Shown here piece after piece: positions 8,317 to 14,900 of a DNA stretch of 42,801 bases. Within the stretch, counting starts at the first letter, position 1; the number at the start of each line of letters is the position of its first letter. The notes under the pieces were generated by a model that did not search any database, was not told the DNA's origin, and worked only from the letters and a program-made list of their open reading frames with translations. Source of the DNA: Sphingomonas mali NBRC 15500 (GTDB taxonomy: Bacteria; Pseudomonadota; Alphaproteobacteria; Sphingomonadales; Sphingomonadaceae); NCBI RefSeq assembly GCF_001598415.1, contig NZ_BCYX01000035.1, positions 1 to 42,801 on the forward strand, written 5' to 3'. Position numbers and translations under genes: made by a program.

Positions 8317-8699
8317 CGGCGCGGCTCCGCGTCGAACGTGCGCCAACCCCAGGCGAGCAGCGCGATCATGATCGCTTCGGCCGCCATCGGCGGGAACGCG
8401 GTCGCGGGAGCGCCGTCGGCGACCAGGCTGATCGCGCGTCCGACGATGGCGATCGACAATAAGGAGAGCGGGACGAGCAGCGGCAACCGCCGCTCCCGCC
8501 ACGCCGCGATCAACGCGAAGACGCCGCCGGTCACGAAGAAGGCAGTGAAATCGGCGCGCATCGTCGCCATTCCTTGCGTTCCCAGCGACGTCAGGAAAAA
8601 ACGCAACCCCGCTTGCGCCGGGTCTAGCAGGAAGCCGAGCCCGAGGACGATGTTGAACAGCCCGACCAGCCCCACGACAACGCGAACAACAGTACGCAT
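8313..8699 (-). CDS. DUF4345-like four-helix membrane protein
   Basis: A 128-residue membrane protein with about four hydrophobic segments (roughly residues 3-25, 47-65, 70-88 and 103-120). It resembles the small DUF4345 family: an N-terminal VVVGLVGLFNIVLGLGFLLDP and a central RADFTAFFVTGG stretch. The start at 8699 has AAGGGG about 5 nt upstream. It is the first gene of the operon and overlaps the sulfatase start by 4 bp. Molecular function unknown. The family is often found next to regulators and hydrolases. Confidence 0.75.
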   Translation of the reverse strand: MRTVVRVVVGLVGLFNIVLGLGFLLDPAQAGLRFFLTSLGTQGMATMRADFTAFFVTGGVFALIAAWRERRLPLLVPLSLLSIAIVGRAISLVADGAPATAFPPMAAEAIMIALLAWGWRTFDAEPRR

Positions 8700-8756
8700 C
8701 CGACCCCTTCCCCCGTTTTGCGCATAGTAACATCCGCTACGGGCAGCGCAATGTTT

Positions 8757-8773
8757 CGGCATTGATAATGCCA
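8757..8773. promoter_or_regulatory. Palindromic operator, copy 1 (sulfatase operon / MBL hydrolase)
   Basis: CGGCAT-TGATA-ATGCCA lies between the divergent DUF4345 (start 8699) and MBL hydrolase (start 8811) genes. It matches the palindrome before the dehalogenase gene at 11422-11438 in arm sequence (GGCA/TGCC), arm spacing (5 bp) and flanking A/T. The size fits a TetR-family operator. Confidence 0.6.
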
Positions 8774-8810
8774 AAATATACGCGCATCCTTCCGGCAAAG
8801 GGAGAAGGGG

Positions 8811-9896
8811 ATGCGGAAGAGGATCGTCGCCGCGATCGCGGTGGCCGTGGCGGCGATTGCCGGGCTGGCGTCCTTCCAGCGACAAGCGGGCGCGATGATG
8901 CTGGCCGCGGCGCTCGATCAGCGCGCCGGGCTGGACCGGACGGCGACGCTGAGCGACGGTCTGCATGTCGGCTTGTGCGGGACCGGGTCCCCGCTGCCCG
9001 ATCCGACGCGTGCCGGCGCCTGCACCGTGATCATCGCCGGCAAGCACATCTTCGTGGTCGATTCGGGCGAAGGCGGGGCGCGCAACATCGTCCTGATGGG
9101 GATCCCCAACGGCCGGATCGACGGCGTTTTCCTGACCCATTTCCATTCGGACCATATCGACGGACTGGGCCCGATGATGCTGCTGCGCTGGACTGGCAAT
9201 GGCGCGACCAGCCCGCTGCCGATCCATGGTCCCCCCGGCGTCGAGCGCGTGGTTGCGGGGTTCGATGCCGCTTATGCGCTCGATTCGGGCTATCGTACCG
9301 CGCATCATGGCCCGGTGATCGCGCCGCCGTCGGGCGCGGGCGGGGTCGCCCGGCCCTTCGCCATTCCCCCGCGCGGATCGGACGATCGCGTCCTGGTGTT
9401 CGACGCCGACGGCCTGCGCGTCTCCGCCTTCCGGGTCGATCACGGGCCGGTCGATCCGGCGGTCGGCTATCGCTTCGACTATAAGGGCCGGTCGGTAGTG
9501 GTGAGCGGCGACACCACGACCAGCACCGCCCTGGTCGCGGCGGCGCGCGGCGCCGACCTGCTCGTCCACGAAGGCCTGCAGCCCAAGCTGGTCAAGCTCA
9601 CGACCGCGGCGCTCACCCGGCGCGGGATCACCGGCACGGCGCAGATCACGCGCGACATATTGAGCTATCACGCCTCGCCCGAAGCGGTCGCGCGCGAGGC
9701 GCAGGCGGCGGGGGTGCGCTTCGTGGTGTTCAGCCACGTCATTCCGCAACTGCCGTCGCGAATGATGTATCCCGCCTTCCTGGGCGACGCGCGACGGCTT
9801 TACGACGGGCCGATCGTGGTCGGCGAGGACGGGATGATGTTCAGCCTGCTCCCCGGGTCGCGCGGAGTCGAGTTCACGCGGCTGCCGATCGGGTGA
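8811..9896 (+). CDS. Exported metallo-beta-lactamase-fold hydrolase (RNase Z/AtsA-like)
   Basis: A 361-residue protein with GGAGAAGGGG just before the ATG. A hydrophobic N-terminal segment (residues 4-20) suggests export or anchoring. The metal-binding motif H110-F-H112-S-D114-H115 is intact. Further ligands are likely at the HGPV stretch near 206, SGDT near 230 and SHVIP near 310. The order and spacing match the RNase Z/arylsulfatase AtsA branch of the fold (GTGSPLPDP near 57, DSGEGGARN near 84) rather than true beta-lactamases. It is divergent from the sulfatase operon across a shared palindrome. An ester- or sulfate-ester-hydrolysing role in the same pathway is plausible, but the substrate is unknown. 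Confidence 0.88.
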   Translation: MRKRIVAAIAVAVAAIAGLASFQRQAGAMMLAAALDQRAGLDRTATLSDGLHVGLCGTGSPLPDPTRAGACTVIIAGKHIFVVDSGEGGARNIVLMGIPNGRIDGVFLTHFHSDHIDGLGPMMLLRWTGNGATSPLPIHGPPGVERVVAGFDAAYALDSGYRTAHHGPVIAPPSGAGGVARPFAIPPRGSDDRVLVFDADGLRVSAFRVDHGPVDPAVGYRFDYKGRSVVVSGDTTTSTALVAAARGADLLVHEGLQPKLVKLTTAALTRRGITGTAQITRDILSYHASPEAVAREAQAAGVRFVVFSHVIPQLPSRMMYPAFLGDARRLYDGPIVVGEDGMMFSLLPGSRGVEFTRLPIG

Positions 9897-9916
9897 TTTG
9901 AACCCGGGTAGTTCTA

Positions 9917-10045
9917 AATCCTCCCCCGCCAGGGGGAGGTGGCGCCGAAGGCGTCGGAGGGGGCGGATCGCGATACACTTACCCGTCGTGCTTCCTCCCC
10001 TTCCGTCAGGCTGCGCCTGACACCTCCCCCTGGCGGGGGAGGATT
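9917..10045. terminator. Long inverted repeat between convergent genes
   Basis: A 25-bp arm at 9917-9941 is perfectly complementary to 10021-10045. Each arm is itself a hairpin (CCTCCCCC-N4-GGGGGAGG at 9920-9939 and 10023-10042). The pair sits between the converging MBL hydrolase and DUF1330 genes, so it can act as a bidirectional terminator. Its sequence is of the dispersed GC-rich palindrome type. Confidence 0.6.
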
Positions 10046-10067
10046 AGGATCGCGGTGTCGATCTGCC

Positions 10068-10481
10068 CTACCCCTGGACCGACTTGGTGCGGATATTGAG
10101 CTGACCCGCCAAGCCCGCGACCCGATGCTTTTCGATCGCCTGATAGTCCGGCGACTGGATCATCTTCATCATCGCCGCGCGCGACGGATATTGCGCGAGC
10201 GCGACCATGTCCCAGAGCTCCTCCACCTCGCCCAGCATCAGCTCGGTGACCGCGCCGGCATAAAGCGACTTGCCGCCGACTGCGGCTAGGCACGCCTGGA
10301 CGCCGGCGCCGTAACGGGCATAGGCCTCGCGCCCCGACAGCTCGGCATCGCTGCCGTCGGGATAGTCGGCGTGCTCCTTGAACTTGAGCAGGTTGACCAT
10401 CACGAACGGGCCGTCTTCGGCACCGCCGAAGAACGCTCCTGCCTGTTCGGCTGGCGGGAACACCGCGTTGACGACCTTCAT
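10068..10481 (-). CDS. DUF1330 domain protein
   Basis: A 137-residue protein of the DUF1330 group, a small dimeric alpha-beta ferredoxin-like fold. Typical stretches are PFVMVNLLKFKE near residue 26, GREAYARYGAGVQACLAAVGG near 50, WDMVALAQYPSRAAMMKMIQSPDYQAIEKHR-type C-terminal half. The start at 10481 overlaps the stop of the dehalogenase gene (ATGA), so the two are co-transcribed. No catalytic function is established for the family. Context suggests an accessory role in the dehalogenase step. Confidence 0.85.
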   Translation of the reverse strand: MKVVNAVFPPAEQAGAFFGGAEDGPFVMVNLLKFKEHADYPDGSDAELSGREAYARYGAGVQACLAAVGGKSLYAGAVTELMLGEVEELWDMVALAQYPSRAAMMKMIQSPDYQAIEKHRVAGLAGQLNIRTKSVQG

Positions 10482-11401
10482 GCCGCGACGCCCGTATCGG
10501 CGCGGATGAAATCGTCGATCAGGGCGCACAATTCCGCGGGCGCATCCTCCTGGATGAAATGGCCGCCCCCGGCGATGATGCGATGCGGCTGGCCGCGCGC
10601 TCCCGGGATGCGCTCGATGAACGCCTTTTCCCCGCCGTTGGTCACGGCGTCCTTGTCGCCGAACGCGGTCAGGACCGGCCGCTCGAAGCGTTCGAGCACC
10701 GCCCAGGCGGCGCGGTTTTCCGCCACCGAGGCGTGATCGGGCGTGATCGGCACCAGGGTCGGGAACTGACGTGCGCCTTCCTTGTAGGTTTCGTCCGGGA
10801 ATGGCGCGTCATAGGCGGCGATCTCGGCGGCGGTCAGCTCGCGGGTGGTCCCGCCATTGACGATGAAGCCGACCGGGAATTGCGGCACGTTCTGGCTGAA
10901 CGCGAGCCAGGCGTCGAACCCCTCGGACGATCCTGTCCCGACCGGCAGGCCGGTGTTCGACACGACCAGCCGCGCGAAGCGATCGGGAAACGCCGCGACC
11001 AGCCGCAGCCCGATCAGCCCGCCCCAATCCTGGCAGAACAAAGTGATGTCGGTCAGGTCGAGCGCGGTGAGCCAGTCGCTCATCCAGGCGACGTGACGTT
11101 CATAGGTGTAATCGGTTCGCGCCGCCGGCTTGTCCGACTTGCCGAAGCCGATCAGGTCGGGCGCGATCACGCGATGGCCGCGCGCGACGAGGTCGGGAAC
11201 GAACTTGCGGTAGAGGTACGACCAGCTCGGCTCGCCGTGCATCAGCAGGACCGGCGCTGCATCGCGCGGCCCCTCATCGACATAATGGATGCGCAGGTCG
11301 GTGCCGTCGGCATCGGTCACCGTGAGGTAATGCGGCGGGAACGGATAATCGGCCAGGTCGGCGAAGCGCTCGTCCGGCGTTCGCAATACTTCCATCGCCA
11401 T
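10478..11401 (-). CDS. dhmA: Haloalkane dehalogenase, HLD-I subfamily
   Basis: A 307-residue alpha/beta hydrolase that closely follows the Caulobacter-type DhmA sequence pattern (VLRTPDERFADLADYPF at the N-terminus). The nucleophile is D125 in FCQDWGG, with halide-binding W126 directly after it. HGEPSWSYLYRK at 55-66 provides the oxyanion and E57 region. The catalytic acid is probably D251 (GDKD), and the base is H281 (GGGHFIQED). All catalytic positions are present, so hydrolytic dehalogenation of alkyl halides to alcohols is expected. Some family members have other or weak activities. It is followed by a DUF1330 gene in an operon. A palindromic operator lies 21 bp upstream of the ATG. Confidence 0.92.
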   Translation of the reverse strand: MAMEVLRTPDERFADLADYPFPPHYLTVTDADGTDLRIHYVDEGPRDAAPVLLMHGEPSWSYLYRKFVPDLVARGHRVIAPDLIGFGKSDKPAARTDYTYERHVAWMSDWLTALDLTDITLFCQDWGGLIGLRLVAAFPDRFARLVVSNTGLPVGTGSSEGFDAWLAFSQNVPQFPVGFIVNGGTTRELTAAEIAAYDAPFPDETYKEGARQFPTLVPITPDHASVAENRAAWAVLERFERPVLTAFGDKDAVTNGGEKAFIERIPGARGQPHRIIAGGGHFIQEDAPAELCALIDDFIRADTGVAA

Positions 11402-11421
11402 TTCCCTCTCGCGCTATTTAT

Positions 11422-11438
11422 TGGCACTATTCGTGCCA
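11422..11438. promoter_or_regulatory. Palindromic operator, copy 2 (dehalogenase gene)
   Basis: TGGCAC-TATTC-GTGCCA is a perfect 6-bp inverted repeat flanked by A/T (ATT before, TAATA after), just upstream of the dehalogenase start at 11401. It shares arms, spacing and flanks with the palindrome at 8757-8773. A common regulator, possibly the TetR protein encoded at 6020-6622, is inferred. Confidence 0.65.
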
Positions 11439-11477
11439 TAATAGGCGCGGAGGGTCAACGCGGTGCGCAGGCGGGGC

Positions 11478-12320
11478 TCACCTTACGGTGCCATGCCCCG
11501 CGCATTGGTGGTCCTGCAGGTCTTCGCCCGAGCCATCATAGCCGTCCGCCGGATCCGCCCGCGCGGCAAGCAACACGAAGCCGGGACCATCGGTGAAGGT
11601 CGCGCCGGCAAGGACGAGGGTCCAGGCGCCCATCTCGGCCGACGGCACGTTCAATCCCTTGGCCAGCGCGTCGAACGGGTCGGTCGGCACGCTGTCGTCG
11701 CCGTCGATGCGCAACGCGTAATAGCCGTGGCCGGCGAGCGTCATCGGCGCCGACCAGCGGCGCCCGATCGCGGCAAGCTGGCGGTGAAGGTCGTCGCGGA
11801 CATCGACCCGCAGACAATCGACATGGAGATGCAGAAGGTCCTGGCTGCGGCCATAGATCGAATTGACCGCGATCCCGACATCGTCGCGCGTCAATGTCGT
11901 GCCGAGCCGCTGGTCGACCAGCCGGCGCACGCGCCAGGCGGGATCGAAATAATTGGTCGCGCCCGGCGCCCGAAGTTGCGGATCCTCGATGCCGGTGATG
12001 AGCCGGGTCGGCATGACGAGATACTGGCTCGCGCCGACCCGATCCTTGAGCACGGCATAGCCCTTGTCGACGCCGCTGCCGATCGCGACCTCGGCACAGG
12101 GATCGGGCTTGCCGTTCGCCTGCTGGTCGGGGACGCATTTGCCGTTGACGATACCCCACAGCACCTGACCGTTGGGATGGACGGGCGGCGGCGGCAGGGC
12201 CGGCGCGGGCGGCGCGACCATCGCCGATCGCGGGGCGCTCATCGGCGCGGCGCAACCGGCCAGCGACAAGGCTCCGACGATCCCCAGAATCGCTACGAAA
12301 GACCTGGGCCGCGTCATCAT
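11478..12320 (-). CDS. cdh: CDP-diacylglycerol diphosphatase (Cdh), predicted lipoprotein
   Basis: A 280-residue protein of the Cdh family, which hydrolyses CDP-diacylglycerol to phosphatidate and CMP. The N-terminus has a lipobox (SLAGC) after a hydrophobic stretch, so it is probably lipid-anchored rather than having the single membrane helix of the E. coli enzyme. Family blocks are in order: PCAEV, YAVLKDRVGASQYLVMPT, the HIT-like LHLHVDCLR with the two histidines, DVRDDL, GHGYYALR and FVLLAAR, ending EDLQDHQC. GGGGG precedes two adjacent ATGs (12320 and 12317); either may be used. It is divergent from the carboxylesterase gene. A link to the catabolic genes around it is not obvious. Confidence 0.88.
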   Translation of the reverse strand: MMTRPRSFVAILGIVGALSLAGCAAPMSAPRSAMVAPPAPALPPPPVHPNGQVLWGIVNGKCVPDQQANGKPDPCAEVAIGSGVDKGYAVLKDRVGASQYLVMPTRLITGIEDPQLRAPGATNYFDPAWRVRRLVDQRLGTTLTRDDVGIAVNSIYGRSQDLLHLHVDCLRVDVRDDLHRQLAAIGRRWSAPMTLAGHGYYALRIDGDDSVPTDPFDALAKGLNVPSAEMGAWTLVLAGATFTDGPGFVLLAARADPADGYDGSGEDLQDHQCAGHGTVR

Positions 12321-12487
12321 TTTCCCCCACCGGCGATCGACCATCCCAGCCTCCGTAGCGCGGCGGCCGCGGCGCAGCCAGTAGATCGGCTCGATCCGGC
12401 GCGCTCCCCGCCGTTAAAGTCCCCATAGGCAACTCACCGTGCCGTTGGGCACAGCGCTCGCGCTCGCGCGCTCGCCGTCGCCGCGAT

Positions 12488-13984
12488 ATGCCAACAGCCA
12501 TGGAGAGTCCCGTCATCACTCTGTCCGCGGGCGCCGTACGCGGCGCCGGCGACGGCATCATCGAACGCTTCATCGGCATTCCCTATGCCGCGCCCCCGGT
12601 CGGCGAGCGCCGCTTCCTCGAACCGCAACCGGTCGAGCCCTGGCAAGGCGAACGCGACTGTACGGAGCCCGGACCGAACGCGCCGCAGCGGGTCCGCGAC
12701 TTCCCGGGGCTCGACGTCCATATCCTGATCGGCGAGGGGTGGATCGAAGGCGACGACTATCTGACGCTCAATATTTGGCGCCCCGCGGGCAAAGCGGCCG
12801 GGCGGCCGGTGATGGTGTTCATCCATGGCGGCGGCTTCGTCGTCGGCAGCAAGGACGCACCGGTGCAGGACGGTGGCACCTTCGCGCGCGACGGGGTGAT
12901 CTGCGTCGCGATCAATTATCGCATGGGGATCGATGGTTTCCTGCCAATCCCGGGCGTGCCGACCAATCTGGGCCTGCGCGATCAGATCGCGGCGCTGACC
13001 TGGGTGCAGGACAATATCGCGGCGTTCGGCGGCGATCCGGCCAACGTCACATTGTTCGGCGAAAGCGCCGGCGCGATGTCGATCGCCAATCTGATCGCCT
13101 CGCCGCTCGCCAAGGGACTGTTCCGGCGCGCGATCATCGAGAGCGGGCATGGCAGCATGACCCGCGACATTCCGGTCGCGCAACAGCTGGTCGACAAGAT
13201 CGCCAAGCTGCTCGGCGTCAGTGCGGACAAAGCAGGATTCGCAAGCGTGCCGCCGGGCGACCGGACGATCGCTGCGGTCGAGAAAGTGAACCTGCCGACC
13301 ACCCGGCTCGATCTGCGCGATGCCACGGGGCTGGAGCCGGTGTTCGGGATCAGCCGCTTCGTGCCGGTCCATGGCGACGACGTGCTACCGCAACGGCCGC
13401 TCGACGCGCTCAGGGGCGGCGCCAGCGCCGGGGTGGATGTGCTGATCGGCACCAATGCCGAGGAAATGAACCTCTATCTCGTACCGACCGGCGTCCGCGA
13501 TAAATTGGGCAAATTGTTGTCCTGGTTCGTGCTGCGGCGATCGATCCCGAAAGCCTGGGCGATCCTGAAAACATACGGCATGGGCGCGGGCAAGAAGCCT
13601 GGCCAGGCGCTGACCGACGCGATGAACGACCTGGTGTTCCGCTGGCCGGCGCGCCGCTTTGCCGAGGAGCATCAGGGCCGCACCCATTTCTACGAATTCG
13701 ACTGGCGATCGCCGATGTTCGGCGGCGAGCTCGGCGCGGCGCACGGCATGGAGCTTCCGTTCGTGTTCGACACGCTGGACGTCGCGACCGGTGAGCAGGG
13801 GCTGTGCGGTACCAACCCGCCGCAGGAGCTGGCGACGCGGATCCACGCATTGTGGGTGCAATATGCGACCGACGGCACCCTGCCCTGGCCGGAATTCGAC
13901 CGCACATCGCGGCAGGTTCATCGCCTGTCGGCCGGCGAGACGAGCAGCGAACCGGTGATGCCGGCCGCCGCTTTCCTGCCCTGA
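12488..13984 (+). CDS. Type B carboxylesterase
   Basis: A 498-residue carboxylesterase/cholinesterase-fold hydrolase. The oxyanion loop HGGGF is at 113-117 and the nucleophile elbow G191-E-S193-A-G is intact. The typical N-terminal stretch FIGIPYAAPPVGERRF is present, and the catalytic histidine is probably in GAAHGMELPFVF near residue 418. No signal peptide is seen, so it is likely cytoplasmic. The SDR gene follows after only 19 bp, suggesting an operon in which an ester is cleaved and the released alcohol is oxidised. The start is uncertain: no clear Shine-Dalgarno precedes ATG 12488, and ATG 12500 is also possible. Confidence 0.92.
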   Translation: MPTAMESPVITLSAGAVRGAGDGIIERFIGIPYAAPPVGERRFLEPQPVEPWQGERDCTEPGPNAPQRVRDFPGLDVHILIGEGWIEGDDYLTLNIWRPAGKAAGRPVMVFIHGGGFVVGSKDAPVQDGGTFARDGVICVAINYRMGIDGFLPIPGVPTNLGLRDQIAALTWVQDNIAAFGGDPANVTLFGESAGAMSIANLIASPLAKGLFRRAIIESGHGSMTRDIPVAQQLVDKIAKLLGVSADKAGFASVPPGDRTIAAVEKVNLPTTRLDLRDATGLEPVFGISRFVPVHGDDVLPQRPLDALRGGASAGVDVLIGTNAEEMNLYLVPTGVRDKLGKLLSWFVLRRSIPKAWAILKTYGMGAGKKPGQALTDAMNDLVFRWPARRFAEEHQGRTHFYEFDWRSPMFGGELGAAHGMELPFVFDTLDVATGEQGLCGTNPPQELATRIHALWVQYATDGTLPWPEFDRTSRQVHRLSAGETSSEPVMPAAAFLP

Positions 13985-14003
13985 TTTTCCCGAGGAGTTA
14001 CGC

Positions 14004-14777
14004 ATGTATCTCGAGCGCCTGCGCCTCGACGGCAGGATCGCGTTCGTCACCGGCGGCGCGCGGGGTATCGGCTATTGCTGCGCCGAGGCGCTGGCCGAAG
14101 CCGGTGCCAAGGTCACGATCGGCGACCGCAATGTCGACGCGATCGGCGCGGCGGTCGAAAGCCTCTCCGCCAAAGGCCATGCGATCGACGGCGTCGTCCT
14201 CGACGTGACGCAATCGGCGGACGTCACGCGTGTCGCCGATCAGCTTGCGGCAAGCGCGGGCCACGTCGACATTCTGGTCAACAATGCCGGGATCGCGCGC
14301 AGCGAGACCCCGGCCGAGCATGTCGCCGACGAACATTGGCTCAACGTGCTCGACGTCAATCTCAACGGCACTTTCTGGTGCGCGCGCGCTTTCGGCCGGC
14401 ACATGCTCGCGCAAGGATCGGGCAGCATCGTCAATGTCGGCTCGATGTCCGGATTCATCGTCAACCGCCCGCAGCCGCAAAGCTATTACAATGCGTCCAA
14501 GGCGGCGGTGCATCAGCTGACCAAAAGCCTGGCCGCCGAATGGGCGGGCCGCGGCGTGCGCGTCAACGCGGTCGCGCCGACTTATATCGCGACGCCGCTC
14601 AACGCCTTCGCCGACCAGCAAGGCGACATGTACAAACGTTGGATCGACGGCACGCCGCAAGCCCGGCTCGGCGAGCCCGAGGAAGTCGCCTCGGTGGTGC
14701 ATTTCCTGGTGTCGGACGCGGCCAGCCTGATGACCGGCAGCATCGTACTGGCGGACGGCGGCTATACCTGCTGGTGA
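14004..14777 (+). CDS. Short-chain dehydrogenase/reductase
   Basis: A 257-residue classical SDR. The Rossmann nucleotide motif TGGARGIG is at 16-23, D41 follows beta-strand 2 (which usually favours NAD), and NNAG is at 93-96. The catalytic tetrad includes S149, Y162 and K166 (YNASK). The C-terminal pattern GSIVLADGGYTCW matches polyol/sugar-alcohol dehydrogenases of the FabG-like group. GAGGAG lies 6 nt before the ATG. It follows the carboxylesterase by 19 bp. Oxidation of the alcohol released by the esterase is inference. Confidence 0.9.
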   Translation: MYLERLRLDGRIAFVTGGARGIGYCCAEALAEAGAKVTIGDRNVDAIGAAVESLSAKGHAIDGVVLDVTQSADVTRVADQLAASAGHVDILVNNAGIARSETPAEHVADEHWLNVLDVNLNGTFWCARAFGRHMLAQGSGSIVNVGSMSGFIVNRPQPQSYYNASKAAVHQLTKSLAAEWAGRGVRVNAVAPTYIATPLNAFADQQGDMYKRWIDGTPQARLGEPEEVASVVHFLVSDAASLMTGSIVLADGGYTCW

Positions 14778-14820
14778 GTCCCGAACGGCGAAGCACGCGG
14801 CCCGATCGGCACAGAGACAG

Positions 14821-14851
14821 ACCTTTCATATAGGTTAGCTGTCAGATAGGT
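14821..14851. promoter_or_regulatory. Palindromic element before the TonB receptor operon
   Basis: TAGCTGTCAGATAGGT (14836-14851) nearly equals the right arm of the palindrome before the AraC gene (one difference). ACCTTTCATATAGGTT (14821-14836) matches the left arm at 11 of 16 positions. The arms are adjacent here, whereas they are 6 bp apart at 20847-20884. It lies 50 bp upstream of the receptor start. Probable operator for the AraC or GntR protein of the cluster. Confidence 0.55.
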
Positions 14852-14900
14852 CATGGCTCGGATAAGGGTACGTCGTGTATCCACCCCGAGGGGAGACCTG

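Noticed and set aside
8317..8733. Extension of the sulfatase frame upstream of 8316
   Set aside because: It is the out-of-frame shadow of the DUF4345 gene. The start at 8316 gives a normal signal segment and a 4-bp overlap with that gene.
8700..9749. Upstream extension of the DUF4345 frame to a 478-residue protein
   Set aside because: The extra part lies antisense to the MBL hydrolase and has no domain. The start at 8699 has a good Shine-Dalgarno.
12439..12452. GTGCC-N4-GGCAC palindrome before the carboxylesterase as a third TetR operator
   Set aside because: The half-sites are in the opposite order and at different spacing from the 8757 and 11422 sites, so it is not the same motif.
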